NCBI RefSeq assembly: GCF_019352175.1
Contig: NZ_JACBYI010000037.1
Coordinates: 1-64,000, forward strand
DNA: 64,000 nt
Origin: Paenibacillus sp. S150
Lineage (GTDB): Bacteria; Bacillota; Bacilli; Paenibacillales; Paenibacillaceae
Direction of reading: 5' to 3'
The notes beneath the pieces were generated by a model. It was given only the letters and a program-made list of their open reading frames with translations. It was not told where the DNA came from and did not search any database. Positions 8,153-17,165 of this stretch are shown piece by piece. Both the position numbers and the translations under genes were made by a program. Each line of letters opens with the position of its first letter. The first letter of the stretch is position 1.

Positions 8153-8380
8153 CTATTCCTCCTTGGAATGCGCTGCTTCGTCCTTCACTTCCTCACGGAA
8201 GCCTTGGAGGCTGTCCTTGCGGCGTTCGTTCTTTTCTTCGATTTGTCTCCGTTCTTCGCTGCTGATTTCCGAGGCGAATTCGCTTAAATAGCCCTCGGCT
8301 TCATTTAGGTTCTGCTCTGTATTCTGTATGCTTTGCTGTAGATGTTCAACATTGTCTGCACGGTTATCCGGCTTCGCCAT
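8153..8380 (-). CDS. tlp: Small acid-soluble spore protein Tlp
   Basis: 75-residue hydrophilic protein opening MAKPDNRADNVEHLQQSIQN and ending FREEVKDEAAHSKEE. This matches the Tlp family (conserved DNVEKLQ, EKNxRRxxSIxxFRxEIKDEA pattern), which is made in the forespore and stored in the spore core. The start is the ATG at 8380, preceded by AGGAGG ten bases upstream; an upstream in-frame start adds 11 unlikely residues. It supports a spore-forming organism. I could not confirm a sigma-G promoter by eye. Confidence 0.9.
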   Translation of the reverse strand: MAKPDNRADNVEHLQQSIQNTEQNLNEAEGYLSEFASEISSEERRQIEEKNERRKDSLQGFREEVKDEAAHSKEE

Positions 8381-8527
8381 TCGATAGTCGCCTCCTAAGA
8401 TTAACGCGCCCAAGATGAACGCTAAGCATTAGGTTGACCTTTGCCGGATGATTTCATGCATGGGAAGCCCCAAGCCCCAGCCTGCCATCTGCCACTAATT
8501 GGATCACTGCCCGGCCTGTGATCTCGC

Positions 8528-9802
8528 TCAAGGCAGCTGCACATAGAACGTCGTAGACTCTCCGACCACACTCTTGGCGTAAATCCTGCCCTTGTGCTGA
8601 TCGACAATCGATTTGGCGATGGCAAGGCCGAGGCCGTAGCCGCCCTGCTTGCGCGCTCTGGATGTATCCGTACGGTAGAAGCGGTCGAAGATGCGGGTCA
8701 GGTGCTCGGCGGCGATGCCCTCCCCGGTATTCGAGACGGACAGGAGCACGTCGTTATTCTGTTTTTTGAGCGTGATCTTGACTGAGCCCTTGGGGTTTGT
8801 ATATTTCACGGCGTTGTCGAGCAGGATCATCACCACCTGCTTGATCTGCTCACTGTTGCCCTGTATGGCCAGCCCCGGTTCGATATCATAGTCGAAGGAG
8901 ACATTCTTCTCGAAGATTACGGCTTCCATCGTCAGGATGATATTCTCCACCGCATCGCTCATATTGAACCTGCTGTGGATCATGCCTGTCCGCGAGTCGT
9001 CCATTTCCGTAAGATACAGCAGATCGTTGGTCAGCCGCGTCATCCGCTCCGTCTCCGACTTGATATACTGCAGCCACTTCGCCTGATTGCGGATCGTGTC
9101 GTTGCTGTTCGACAGGAGCACATCGGCATTGGTATTGATGATCGTCAGCGGCGTCTTCAGCTCATGGGAGGCATCGGCAATGAACTGCTTCTGCTTGTTA
9201 AAAGCCTCCCGGACCGGTGCAATCGAGCGGTTAGCGAAGAAACGGCTGGTGAAGTAGAGAATGATCAGCATCAGCAGGCCAACGGCGGTGAAGGTGTAGA
9301 TCAGGTTGGTGAGGATTTTTTGCTGGGCCGTGATGTCCAGGAAGACGATTATCTCCCCGTCCGCCGTATGCTTGACTGTGAAGATCCACCGGCTGCCATC
9401 CAGGGTGAACCGTCCGGTATCCTTGCCTATGCCAAGGGCTTCCTTAAGCGCAGCGGCATAGAACTCATCGTCCATCGTGAATTTGGATTCCTTGTCTACC
9501 AGGGTCCCGTTCGCGTCGGTTTGCACTGTGAAGGAAATGGAGCGCTCCGGCGGCTGGTTGCCGTCACCCATAGGACCGTTGTCTTTGGGCTGTGCGCCTC
9601 CTCCTCCGCCAGTGCCGGGGCGGCCGGCCGCTTCGCCGGGACCGTTTTGCTGATAGTCGGCAATCCGGTGCAGATCCATATTAATATCGCTCTGCACATT
9701 CCGGTACGTAATCACGTAGATGGAGGCGAAGGCGATCAGCATCATCACCGAGATCGTTGCCAGATTGACGATCAGAAACCGGTTTCTGAGCTTTTTGAAC
9801 AT
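8528..9802 (-). CDS. Two-component sensor histidine kinase
   Basis: 424-residue membrane kinase. TM1 is at residues 11-33. The extracellular loop (about 35-165) holds a Gly/Pro-rich insert (PGTGGGGGAQPKDNGP, 62-77) and a small sensor fold. TM2 is at about 168-186. There is no clear HAMP; HisKA follows with phospho-acceptor H213 in IADASHELKTPLTIINTNAD. HATPase_c has NAVKYT, a Gly-rich lid (GEGIAAEHLTRIFDRFYR) and GYGLGLAIAKSIVDQH. Its start overlaps the response regulator stop by one base (TGATG), so the two are translationally coupled. It is divergent from the VTC/DUF4956/DUF4353 operon, a plausible regulon. The signal is unknown. Confidence 0.93.
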   Translation of the reverse strand: MFKKLRNRFLIVNLATISVMMLIAFASIYVITYRNVQSDINMDLHRIADYQQNGPGEAAGRPGTGGGGGAQPKDNGPMGDGNQPPERSISFTVQTDANGTLVDKESKFTMDDEFYAAALKEALGIGKDTGRFTLDGSRWIFTVKHTADGEIIVFLDITAQQKILTNLIYTFTAVGLLMLIILYFTSRFFANRSIAPVREAFNKQKQFIADASHELKTPLTIINTNADVLLSNSNDTIRNQAKWLQYIKSETERMTRLTNDLLYLTEMDDSRTGMIHSRFNMSDAVENIILTMEAVIFEKNVSFDYDIEPGLAIQGNSEQIKQVVMILLDNAVKYTNPKGSVKITLKKQNNDVLLSVSNTGEGIAAEHLTRIFDRFYRTDTSRARKQGGYGLGLAIAKSIVDQHKGRIYAKSVVGESTTFYVQLP

Positions 9803-10479
9803 CAGCCGGTCACCTCTAATACATAACCTACGTTCCGGATGGTGTTAATGCGTACCTCCGAATTCAGGAACGCCAGCTTTTTCCGCAAAAACGAAATATA
9901 GACCTCCACATTGTTATGCTCCGCCTCCGAGTCGAAGCCCCACAGCTTCTCGATAATCTGCTCCTTCGAGGTCACCGCCTGCTTCCGCAAGATCAGCAGC
10001 TCCAGCAGCTCATTCTCCTTCAGATTCAGCTTCATCTCCTTGCCCTTGACGGTAAGCTTCAGATTCGCCGTATTCAGCTCCATATCCCCAAGCTTCAGGG
10101 TATCATCCGGGATGACCTCGCCCTTGCGGCGCAGCGCCGCCCGTATCCGGGCCATCAGCTCCTCTGACGAGAAGGGCTTGGCGATATAGTCATCGGCCCC
10201 ATAATCAAGCCCCGTCACCATATCTGTAATCTCTCCCTTGGCGGTCAGCATGATCACCGGAGTGGATACGCCGTCGCTGCGAAGCTTCTTCAGCACGCTG
10301 ATTCCATCCATTTCCGGCATCATAATATCCAGCAGCAGCAGATCATAGATCCCGCTCTCGGCGTAATCCAGTCCCGCTCTGCCGTCATGGACCGCGTCCA
10401 CCGAATAATTCTGCTTCTTCAATATTTGGGTCAAGGCTTCCGCCAGATGCACTTCGTCTTCCACTATTAATATTCTCAT
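9802..10479 (-). CDS. OmpR-family response regulator
   Basis: 225 residues from MRILIVEDEV. The receiver domain (1-115) has an acidic pocket, phospho-acceptor D51 in LLLLDIMMPEMDG, switch Thr in VIMLTAKG, and the Lys of DYIAKPF. The C-terminal winged helix (130-225) has LTPKE-like LKENELLELLI and NVEVYISFLRKKL. In-frame starts up to 10500 exist; 10479 gives the canonical N-terminus. First gene of the operon with the kinase. TTAACC/TTAAAGG repeats lie upstream, suggesting autoregulation. Confidence 0.94.
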   Translation of the reverse strand: MRILIVEDEVHLAEALTQILKKQNYSVDAVHDGRAGLDYAESGIYDLLLLDIMMPEMDGISVLKKLRSDGVSTPVIMLTAKGEITDMVTGLDYGADDYIAKPFSSEELMARIRAALRRKGEVIPDDTLKLGDMELNTANLKLTVKGKEMKLNLKENELLELLILRKQAVTSKEQIIEKLWGFDSEAEHNNVEVYISFLRKKLAFLNSEVRINTIRNVGYVLEVTG

Positions 10480-10539
10480 GGGTATGCCCATCCTCTGCAC
10501 ATAAAGTTTGCTTATTCCTTAAGTCATTATAGCAAGATT

Positions 10540-10675
10540 ACCTTTAACCAACCTTAACCGGGTTATATCCGCCAACAATGCTATAGATGAAGGAATTCAA
10601 TCGGAGCCTCCTGTTTGTTAACGGGGTGTAAAAAATATCAGGGGAATGTAAATCCATTTAAGCTTCGTTAAAGGT
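10540..10675. promoter_or_regulatory. Candidate response-regulator binding repeats between divergent operons
   Basis: ACCTTTAAC (10540-10548) and ACCTTAACC (10551-10559) form a direct repeat with about 10-bp period, just upstream of the response regulator gene. The reverse orientation GTTAAAGGT occurs at 10667-10675, upstream of the VTC operon, next to a related TTTAAG (10657-10662). Direct repeats with one helical turn are what OmpR-family regulators bind. A shared motif facing both units suggests that the two-component system controls both. This is inference from pattern only. Confidence 0.45.
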
Positions 10676-10773
10676 TCCAAGGCTAAGATACATTCATAAG
10701 CAAGCGAGACACACAAGGCACACACACATACAGCACTCCTGAAACTTTTAAAAGCACTCCAATATGAAAGGAT

Positions 10774-11526
10774 ATGGCCCTTATGGCAATTGAGGTATTC
10801 AACCGATACGAGAACAAATATCTGTTCGATCATGCAGCTTACCTGAAGCTTTACAACGACCTGCTCAAGTATATGGAGCCGGACGATCACAACAAGCAGC
10901 ATGAATTCTACTCCATTACGAATCTCTATTATGACACTGCCCATGACACTCTGATCCGCAGCAGCCTGGCCAAGCCCAAATATAAGGAAAAGCTCCGGCT
11001 TAGAGCCTACGGCATTCCGAACCAGGACACCAAGGTGTATCTGGAGATCAAGAAAAAGGTGTTCGGCCTGGTCAACAAAAGAAGAACTTCGCTTGAGCTG
11101 CAAGAGGCTTATGATTTCGTCGCCACAGGCGTGGAGCCGGAATTCAAGGATTACATGAACAAGCAGGTGATTGAGGAAATCAAGTATTTGCTGTCCCGTT
11201 ATGATCTGGTGCCCAAGGTGTATCTCTCCTATGAACGCAAGGCACTCTTTTGCAAAAACAACCGCGATCTGCGGATCACCTTCGACACGAACATCCGCAG
11301 CCGCCGGTACGATCTGAAGCTGGAGCACGGCACGCATGGAGAATACCTGATGCCCCAGGGGCAATGGCTGATGGAAGTGAAGGCCGAGAAGACGATTCCG
11401 GTCTGGCTGGCACAAATGCTCTCCGAGCACCAGATGTACCGCACCAGCTTCTCCAAATACGGCAATGAATATAAAAAAATGCTGAAGGACAGCAAAATCG
11501 AAAGGGAGAGTGCCTTGTATGCTTGA
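10774..11526 (+). CDS. VTC-domain (polyphosphate-polymerase-type) protein
   Basis: 250 residues with the VTC/CYTH-like tunnel fold pattern: NRYENKYLFD near the N-terminus, then basic and acidic strand motifs KEKLRLRAYG, KVYLEIKKKVFG, NKRRTSLEL, KVYLSYERKAL and WLMEVKAEKTIPVWLA. In yeast VTC4 such residues bind polyphosphate and metal. Bacterial members occur with DUF4956 membrane proteins and their activity is mostly unproven. There is no signal peptide or TM, so it is cytosolic and presumably membrane-associated through its partner. ATG 10774 and the in-frame ATG 10783 are both possible. It overlaps the next gene by 8 bases. Confidence 0.85.
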   Translation: MALMAIEVFNRYENKYLFDHAAYLKLYNDLLKYMEPDDHNKQHEFYSITNLYYDTAHDTLIRSSLAKPKYKEKLRLRAYGIPNQDTKVYLEIKKKVFGLVNKRRTSLELQEAYDFVATGVEPEFKDYMNKQVIEEIKYLLSRYDLVPKVYLSYERKALFCKNNRDLRITFDTNIRSRRYDLKLEHGTHGEYLMPQGQWLMEVKAEKTIPVWLAQMLSEHQMYRTSFSKYGNEYKKMLKDSKIERESALYA

Positions 11527-12202
11527 CTCTATTTTCTCCGCCGCGCTAACCAGTACTGAATTAACCTTCACCAATGCTATTCTAACCATTGTGATATCGA
11601 TTGTACTCGGCGGCATTATCAGCCTGACCTATATGAAGACCAATCCGGGGGGATACTCGCAAAGCTTCACGCTCACGATGGTCCTGCTGCCGGTGATTGT
11701 GGCCATCATCATCCTGCTCATTGGCAGCAACGTAGCCCGTGCCTTCAGTCTTGCCGGAGCCTTCTCGATCATCCGCTTCCGCAGCGCACCCGGCGACCCG
11801 AAGGATATCACCTTTGTCCTGTTCACCATGGCTTCAGGCCTTGCCTGCGGGGTCGGCTCCTTCGGCTACGCGGTACTGTTCACGATCATTCTCTGCGTGC
11901 TGATGGTAATCCTGAACCGCACCGGCTTCGGGGCCAGAAAGACGCAGCAGAAGACGCTGAAGGTGACCATTCCCGAGAATTTGGGGTATGAGGAGGCTTT
12001 TGCAGAAGTATTCAACAAATTCAATGTCCGCTTCGAGCTGAAAAAGATTAGAACTACCGAGCTGGGCAGCTTATACGAGCTGGTGTATGACGTTACGATT
12101 AATGAGCATACCAGCCAGAAGGAATTCCTGGATGCGATCCGCACCCGGAACGGAAATCTCGATCTGTCACTGACGATGAGCCCAACCGCCACTGACTACT
12201 AA
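11519..12202 (+). CDS. DUF4956 family membrane protein
   Basis: 227 residues. Three to four membrane helices occupy the first half: TNAILTIVISIVLGGIISLT, LTMVLLPVIVAIIILLIG, and a Gly-rich segment ending in AVLFTIILCVLMVILN. The conserved cytoplasmic loop FSIIRFRSAPGDPKDITFV lies between them. A soluble ACT-like C-terminal domain follows (about 145-227). This is the DUF4956 pattern. The ATG at 11519, inside the end of the VTC gene, follows GGGAGAG at good spacing. Its constant pairing with VTC genes suggests a joint membrane complex, perhaps making or exporting a polymer; function unknown. Confidence 0.87.
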   Translation: MLDSIFSAALTSTELTFTNAILTIVISIVLGGIISLTYMKTNPGGYSQSFTLTMVLLPVIVAIIILLIGSNVARAFSLAGAFSIIRFRSAPGDPKDITFVLFTMASGLACGVGSFGYAVLFTIILCVLMVILNRTGFGARKTQQKTLKVTIPENLGYEEAFAEVFNKFNVRFELKKIRTTELGSLYELVYDVTINEHTSQKEFLDAIRTRNGNLDLSLTMSPTATDY

Positions 12203-12223
12203 AATTGAAGGGAACGATGACAT

Positions 12224-14377
12224 ATGAAAAATTTCATGGCAGGGAGCAAGCTGGGAATTGTGCTGCTGACTGCAGCGTTAATGACAGCGTGCAGCACGAA
12301 TACAGGAGCGGCGACCGATACAACAGGCAGCGCGGCAACGGGTACAGCCGTTACAGCCAGTGCAGCTAGCGGAACTACTGCCGCTGTAGAGCTGGCAAGT
12401 GTGAAAACAAGTGATCTGGTAACCTTTGACGAAGACGATACCACGACGGCCTGGACGGCAGATACATCGACAGATATTCTCCTTGCCGGAACAACTGCGG
12501 AGATCGAAGGCGGCACTGGCGCTACAGTCAAGGATGGATCAGTAACCATTACGGAAGCCGGAACCTATATCCTCTCCGGATCACTGAGCGACGGGCAGAT
12601 TATCGTCGACGAGCAGGCGGAAGGAACGGTGCGGCTGGTGCTGAACGGCGTTAAGCTCACAGACAGCGACAGTGCTCCTGTCTACATCAAGGAAGCAGGC
12701 AAGGTTGTCATTACCCTGCAGGAAGGCACGGAGAACAGTGTTACCGATGGAGCCGCCTATGTGTTCGCCGATGCGGATACCGACGAGCCAAGCGCAGCTG
12801 TCTTCAGCAAAGCCGACCTGACGATTAACGGCACCGGCACATTGACGGTTGCCGCGAGCTACAACGACGGCATCACCGGCAAAGATGATCTGAAGATTGT
12901 GAGCGGCACGCTTAATATTACGGCAGCCGATGACGGCATCGTAGGCAAGGATCTGGTGGCAGTGCAGGACGGCAATATTACCATTAAGGCGGAAGGCGAC
13001 GGCATCAAGTCCACCAATGACGAGGATGCGGAGAAGGGCTTCGTAGCCATTGAAGCCGGAACGTTCGATATTACGGCCGGCAACGACGGCATTCAAGCCG
13101 AGACTGCGGCAGTCATTGATGGCGGAACGTACAGCATCGTGACGAACGGCGGCTATGAGAACGCTGAAGTGAAGACCGGCGATCAAGGCGGCATGGGCAT
13201 GGGCGGCGGCAGAGGCTTCGGCGGCCAAGGGGCAGCGGCAGGAACTTCGGCGGATACAGCGGCAGCGGCTCCGGCGGCAACCGCGGCAGCGGCAAGCACA
13301 GGGACAGCAGCGTCGGATGCAACAGCAACGACAGAAACGGAATCCACGAGCGCCAAAGGGCTGAAAGCCGGTGGAGACCTCACCGTGAGCGGCGGCAGCT
13401 TCACGATTAACTCCGCAGATGATGCGGTGCACAGCAACAGCAATGTCTCCATTACGGACGGCGAGTTCAAGATTGCCGCAGGGGATGACGGAATCCACGC
13501 AGATGCCCTGGCAGTGCTGGCTGGCGGCACCATCGATATCACGAACAGCTATGAAGGCATTGAAGGAGCCAACATCACGATCTCCGGCGGAGAAATCCAT
13601 GTGGTCGCTTCCGATGACGGCGTGAACGTGGCCGGGGGCAATGACAACAATGCGGCGCAGGGTACTGCACAGCAGGATCAGTTCACAAGCTCCGGCAGCA
13701 ATCTGCTTACGATCAGCGGCGGCACCATAACGGTTGATGTGAACGGCGACGGCCTGGACTCCAACGGCTCGATCTCCATGACAGGCGGTACCGCAATTGT
13801 CAACGGCCCAACCAATGACGGCAACGGCCCGCTGGATTATGACGGAACCTTTGACATGACAGGCGGCTTGCTGGTCGCTGCAGGCAGCTCGGGCATGGCC
13901 CAGGCGCCGGGTGAGGATTCCAGCCAATACTCTGTCAGCATGAGCTTCAGCGAAGCCCAGCAGGCAGGAACGCTGATCCATCTGGAAGACAGCGACGGCA
14001 ACAACATCCTGACCTTCGCACCTTCGAAGAGCTTCTCGTCCGTAGTTGTCAGCTCCCCGGATCTGAAGGAGGGCGGCTCTTACACCCTCTCCACAGGCGG
14101 AACCTCCACAGGCTCCGCAGTAGACGGATTGTATACAGACGGCGAGTACAGCGGCGGCACTCAGGTAGTGGCGTTCGACATCTCCGGCAGCGTGACCTGG
14201 CTTAATGAATCAGGAGTCACGACGGCTAACACAGGCCGTGGCCCTGGCGGCGGTGGCGGCGGAGGATTCGGCGGCGGAGGTGGAGGCACCAGACCCGAAG
14301 GCGGTGCTGGCGGAACGCCGCCTGAAGGCGGAACAGGCGGCGCAGCACCTGGCGGCACAACCGAAACCACAAATTAA
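12224..14377 (+). CDS. Carbohydrate-binding-domain (DUF4353-type) lipoprotein
   Basis: 717 residues. A lipoprotein signal ends in LMTAC (Cys at about 23), so it is anchored outside. The body is a long run of short beta-helix turns carrying recurrent I/L-x-A-x-D-D-G motifs (NDGITGKDDLKI, DDGIVGKDLVAV, GDGIKSTNDEDAE, DDGIHADALAV, DDGVNVAGGND), typical of DUF4353. A low-complexity Ala/Thr insert is at about 340-375. The C-terminus is very rich in glycine (GGGGGGGFGGGGGG). Asp/Gly-rich turns suggest metal-stabilised polymer binding, but ligands are unknown. Third gene of the VTC-DUF4956 operon, ending at a strong terminator. A CotH-like kinase often found in such clusters is absent here. Confidence 0.82.
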   Translation: MKNFMAGSKLGIVLLTAALMTACSTNTGAATDTTGSAATGTAVTASAASGTTAAVELASVKTSDLVTFDEDDTTTAWTADTSTDILLAGTTAEIEGGTGATVKDGSVTITEAGTYILSGSLSDGQIIVDEQAEGTVRLVLNGVKLTDSDSAPVYIKEAGKVVITLQEGTENSVTDGAAYVFADADTDEPSAAVFSKADLTINGTGTLTVAASYNDGITGKDDLKIVSGTLNITAADDGIVGKDLVAVQDGNITIKAEGDGIKSTNDEDAEKGFVAIEAGTFDITAGNDGIQAETAAVIDGGTYSIVTNGGYENAEVKTGDQGGMGMGGGRGFGGQGAAAGTSADTAAAAPAATAAAASTGTAASDATATTETESTSAKGLKAGGDLTVSGGSFTINSADDAVHSNSNVSITDGEFKIAAGDDGIHADALAVLAGGTIDITNSYEGIEGANITISGGEIHVVASDDGVNVAGGNDNNAAQGTAQQDQFTSSGSNLLTISGGTITVDVNGDGLDSNGSISMTGGTAIVNGPTNDGNGPLDYDGTFDMTGGLLVAAGSSGMAQAPGEDSSQYSVSMSFSEAQQAGTLIHLEDSDGNNILTFAPSKSFSSVVVSSPDLKEGGSYTLSTGGTSTGSAVDGLYTDGEYSGGTQVVAFDISGSVTWLNESGVTTANTGRGPGGGGGGGFGGGGGGTRPEGGAGGTPPEGGTGGAAPGGTTETTN

Positions 14378-14390
14378 GCAGCAGCTAACA

Positions 14391-14431
14391 ATAAGCGGCC
14401 CCTCTCCGGTGGATGGAGAGGGGCCGCTTAT
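14391..14431 (+). terminator. Terminator of the VTC operon
   Basis: Perfect 17-bp stem (ATAAGCGGCCCCTCTCC with its complement) and a GGTGGAT loop, 13 bases after the stop codon. No long T-run follows, but the stem is exceptionally stable. Confidence 0.85.
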
Positions 14432-14615
14432 GCTTGGGACCGTTATGTGTGCTCCGGCTTGAACGCCGAACCTGAGAATCATAACCATGCCCGTGTAAAG
14501 GGTATACGGAAATCACTGACCGTCAGCCTGTTGATGAGCGTATTTTCATGTGGCGGGCTGGAGCCATGTAGCCGAGTGGAATTAGTAACATCCCCGGATA
14601 TAAGCCGATTTTCAG

Positions 14616-15352
14616 CCCGTCCGCGCATCGGTGGCTCAATTAACGGCATTTCTGCCGTTAATCCAGCCCGCCTGCGCTTCGGTGGCTCAAATAACGGCAT
14701 TTCTGCCGTTGCTCCAGCCCGTCTGCGTTTCGGAGGCTCAAATAACGGCATTTCTGCCGTTGTTCCAGCCCGTCTGCGCTTCGGGGGCTCAATTAACGGC
14801 ATTTCTGCCGTTAATCCAGCCCGCCTGCGCTTCGGAGGGTCAATTAACGGCACTTCTGCCGTTATTCCAGCCCGCCTGCGCTTCGGGGGGTCAATTAACG
14901 GCACTTCTGCCGTTAATCCAGCCCGTCCGCGCATCGGTGGCTCAAATAACGGCATTTCTGCCGTTAATCCAGCCCGCCTGCGCTTCGGAGGCTCAATTAA
15001 CGGCACTTCTGCCGTTGCTCCAGCCCGTCTGCGCATCGGTGGCTCAAATAACGGCATTTCTGCCGTTAATCCAGCCGGTCTGCGCTTCGGGGGGTCAATT
15101 AACGGCATTTCTGCCGTTAATCCAGCCGGTCTGCGCATCGGAGGCTCAAATAACGGCACTTCTGCCGTTATTTCAGCCCGTCTGCGCTTCGGGGGGTCAA
15201 TTAACGGCATTTCTGCCGTTAATCCAGCCCGTCTGCGCATCGGTGGCTCAAATAACGGCATTTCTGCCGTTAATCCAGCCCGTCTGCGCATCGGTGGCTC
15301 AAATAACGGCATTTCTGCCGTTAATCCAGCCGGTCTGCGCTTCGGGGGCTCG
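14616..15352. repeat. Tandem array of a 51-bp hairpin-bearing unit (14 copies plus a partial)
   Basis: Fourteen units of exactly 51 bp begin at 14616 and run to 15329; a fifteenth is cut off after about 22 bases. The consensus starts CCCGYCTGCGCTTCGG and contains GGCTCAAWTAACGGC. Each unit holds the dyad AACGGCATTTCTGCCGTT, a 7-bp stem (often 9 with flanking TTA/TAA) and a TTTC loop. Units differ at a few positions (AATTAAC/AAATAAC, CGCTTC/CGCATC, ATT/ACT). Because 51 is divisible by 3, all frames stay open and yield artefact ORFs on both strands. No ribosome site or codon bias supports coding. The same dyad occurs singly at 37163, 37213 and 61670. Confidence 0.95.
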
Positions 15353-15522
15353 TTTTACCACTTGAGGCTGTTCGGGACCGGGGAGCGGCGGATTCGCTGC
15401 GCTTTTTCCACTTCAGGCCGACGCAGTTTTGCTAAGCTGCAAGCGGGGATTAGACCGTTTCTGCGAAGCTCACCTGCTGCTCCAGCAGTGTGCGGCTGCA
15501 TTGCCGCTTATTGCGCTTGATG

Positions 15523-16437
15523 CTACATGAAGTCAAAAAAATACCGGATCACATGGAAGAACACCGGCGAGGTATAGGCCAGGCTGTCGACGCGGCTGAG
15601 GTAGCTTTTCTGCAGCGCTGCGAACTTGTCGTCATCGCCGATCAGCAGATCGCGCTTCAGGACGGAGACGGTCAGGCTGCCGAAGAAGCCGGCCAGACTG
15701 ATCAGCATGCCGGAGAACAGCCCGAAGACCGGGGTCAGCGGTGTCAGGTAAGGGTAGATCAGATAAGATACCGCTGCAGTGATCACGAATGCGCAGCCAA
15801 AGCCTTCCCAGGTCAGATTCGGGTTGGCGGTCGGAACGACCCTGCGTTTGCCGAAATAGATCGAAGCCAGATAATGCACGGCATCGTTCAGCTGTGTAAG
15901 CACCACCAGGAACAGCACCAGTCCCGCCCCATACTCCGGTGTGGCAAATTGGAAATAGGCGAGGTGGCTAAGCCCGAAGACCATGAGCATGAGGCCCCAC
16001 TGGGTTGCGCTTACACTGCGCAGGAAGCCCAGGGTGCCTTTGTTGATGAGCCGGGGCAGCGGCAGGAGCAGGAAGACATACACCGGAATGAAGACGATGA
16101 ACATGCCGTACCACTCGGTGTAGATCCAGTAGAACTGGAGCGGAATGGACAGGTAGGCCCACAGGAACAGCCTGCGGTCCGCCTTGCGGGTACGGATCAT
16201 GGAGAAATATTCTTTGAGCGCGAAGAAAGCAAGCACCATCAGGGACAGCAGGGACACGACGGGGTTGAACAGGGTAGCCAGGCAGAAGATGAAGAGCATG
16301 CCCCACCAGGTTTTGATGCGGAAGCCAATTCCCGTGTAATCCTTGTCCTGCTGCAGTCTGCTCACCAGTATGTAGATCAGATGAATGGAGGATAAAGCCG
16401 TAAAGATAAGTATAAATGTAATGAGCGAGCTGTCCAA
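15523..16437 (-). CDS. CdsA-like phosphatidate cytidylyltransferase family protein
   Basis: 304-residue integral membrane protein with about eight helices. The C-terminal third carries a CDP-DAG-synthase-like pattern: HYLASIYFGKRRVVPTANPN, LTWEGFGCAF, SVLKRDLLIGDDDK and a terminal SYLSRVDSLAYTSPVFFHVI. It departs from the PROSITE-style signature (the HGG of canonical CdsA is missing), so it may act on another CTP/lipid or polyprenyl substrate. It starts at a TTG (16437) after GGTGAT. The main cdsA usually sits with uppS and dxr; this copy stands alone, so I treat it as a paralogue. Confidence 0.75.
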   Translation of the reverse strand: MDSSLITFILIFTALSSIHLIYILVSRLQQDKDYTGIGFRIKTWWGMLFIFCLATLFNPVVSLLSLMVLAFFALKEYFSMIRTRKADRRLFLWAYLSIPLQFYWIYTEWYGMFIVFIPVYVFLLLPLPRLINKGTLGFLRSVSATQWGLMLMVFGLSHLAYFQFATPEYGAGLVLFLVVLTQLNDAVHYLASIYFGKRRVVPTANPNLTWEGFGCAFVITAAVSYLIYPYLTPLTPVFGLFSGMLISLAGFFGSLTVSVLKRDLLIGDDDKFAALQKSYLSRVDSLAYTSPVFFHVIRYFFDFM

Positions 16438-16546
16438 GCAATCACCAACTTGTCGCGGGATAGGATTTCAACAAGGGGATCATATGATAAAATATAAAAA
16501 AGCGCAAGCTGCATGTTAAGACACTTGGATAAGGGGAAATAGGTAC

Positions 16547-17095
16547 ATGGAAGCTGATCATTCGGTCTTTATTCTGCTTACGAACACAGGCACGCTGTTC
16601 ACGAAGCTTATTCAGGGCTACACCAGGGCGCCTTACAATCACGCCTCGATCTCCTTTGACCGGGGACTTGCGGAGCTGTACAGCTTCGGACGGAAGAATC
16701 CCAGCAATCCCCTGAATGGCGGCTTTGTAAAAGAGGATCTGCACACTGGCACGTTCAGCAAGTATCCGAATACCACGTGCGTTATTTACGAGCTGCAAGT
16801 AACCGCACGCGAGATTGAGAAAATGAGGCGGGTGCTGCACATCTTCATCCGCAGCCGCCAAAAGTACCTCTACAATATTCTGGGCGTCATTGGCATTGCC
16901 CTCAGGGAGCCTGTCGAGTTCAGCAACTCCTATTTCTGCTCGCAGTTTGTTGCGGAGATTCTGGACCGCTCCGGCATCAAGCTGTGGAACAAGCTGCCTG
17001 CGCTCGTCACCCCGGACGATTTCCGGCAGAGTGAGCGGCTGCAGCTGGTCTACCAAGGAAAGTTAAGCGAGTATGCGCCGGAGAAGGGCAACTGA
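16547..17095 (+). CDS. YiiX/YebB-like permuted papain-fold hydrolase
   Basis: 182 residues, no signal peptide. Conserved His in YTRAPYNHASISFD (about residue 32) and Cys in NSYFCSQFVAEIL (about 130) give the permuted NlpC/P60 arrangement, where His precedes Cys. Such proteins act as amidases or thioesterases on lipids or peptides; the substrate here is unknown. It starts at ATG 16547. It is divergent from the CdsA-like gene, with little space between. Confidence 0.72.
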   Translation: MEADHSVFILLTNTGTLFTKLIQGYTRAPYNHASISFDRGLAELYSFGRKNPSNPLNGGFVKEDLHTGTFSKYPNTTCVIYELQVTAREIEKMRRVLHIFIRSRQKYLYNILGVIGIALREPVEFSNSYFCSQFVAEILDRSGIKLWNKLPALVTPDDFRQSERLQLVYQGKLSEYAPEKGN

Positions 17096-17165
17096 CTTAT
17101 TCTCCGCCAGGATTGCCTGCCCTCATAAGCTTTTGGGAATTACCTGCCTCCGCGAATCTTATGCA

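Noticed and set aside
12581..13981. 466-codon frame antisense to the DUF4353-type lipoprotein gene
   Set aside because: It arises from the repetitive GC-rich codons of the lipoprotein gene; no ribosome site.
14616..15352. CRISPR array
   Set aside because: The units are contiguous with a 51-bp period and have no unique spacers; no cas genes are present.
14447..15520. Long open frames on both strands across the 51-bp array (357, 277 and 244 codons)
   Set aside because: The repeat length is divisible by three and the unit has no stop codon in several frames, so every frame stays open. No ribosome site or usual codon choice supports any of them.
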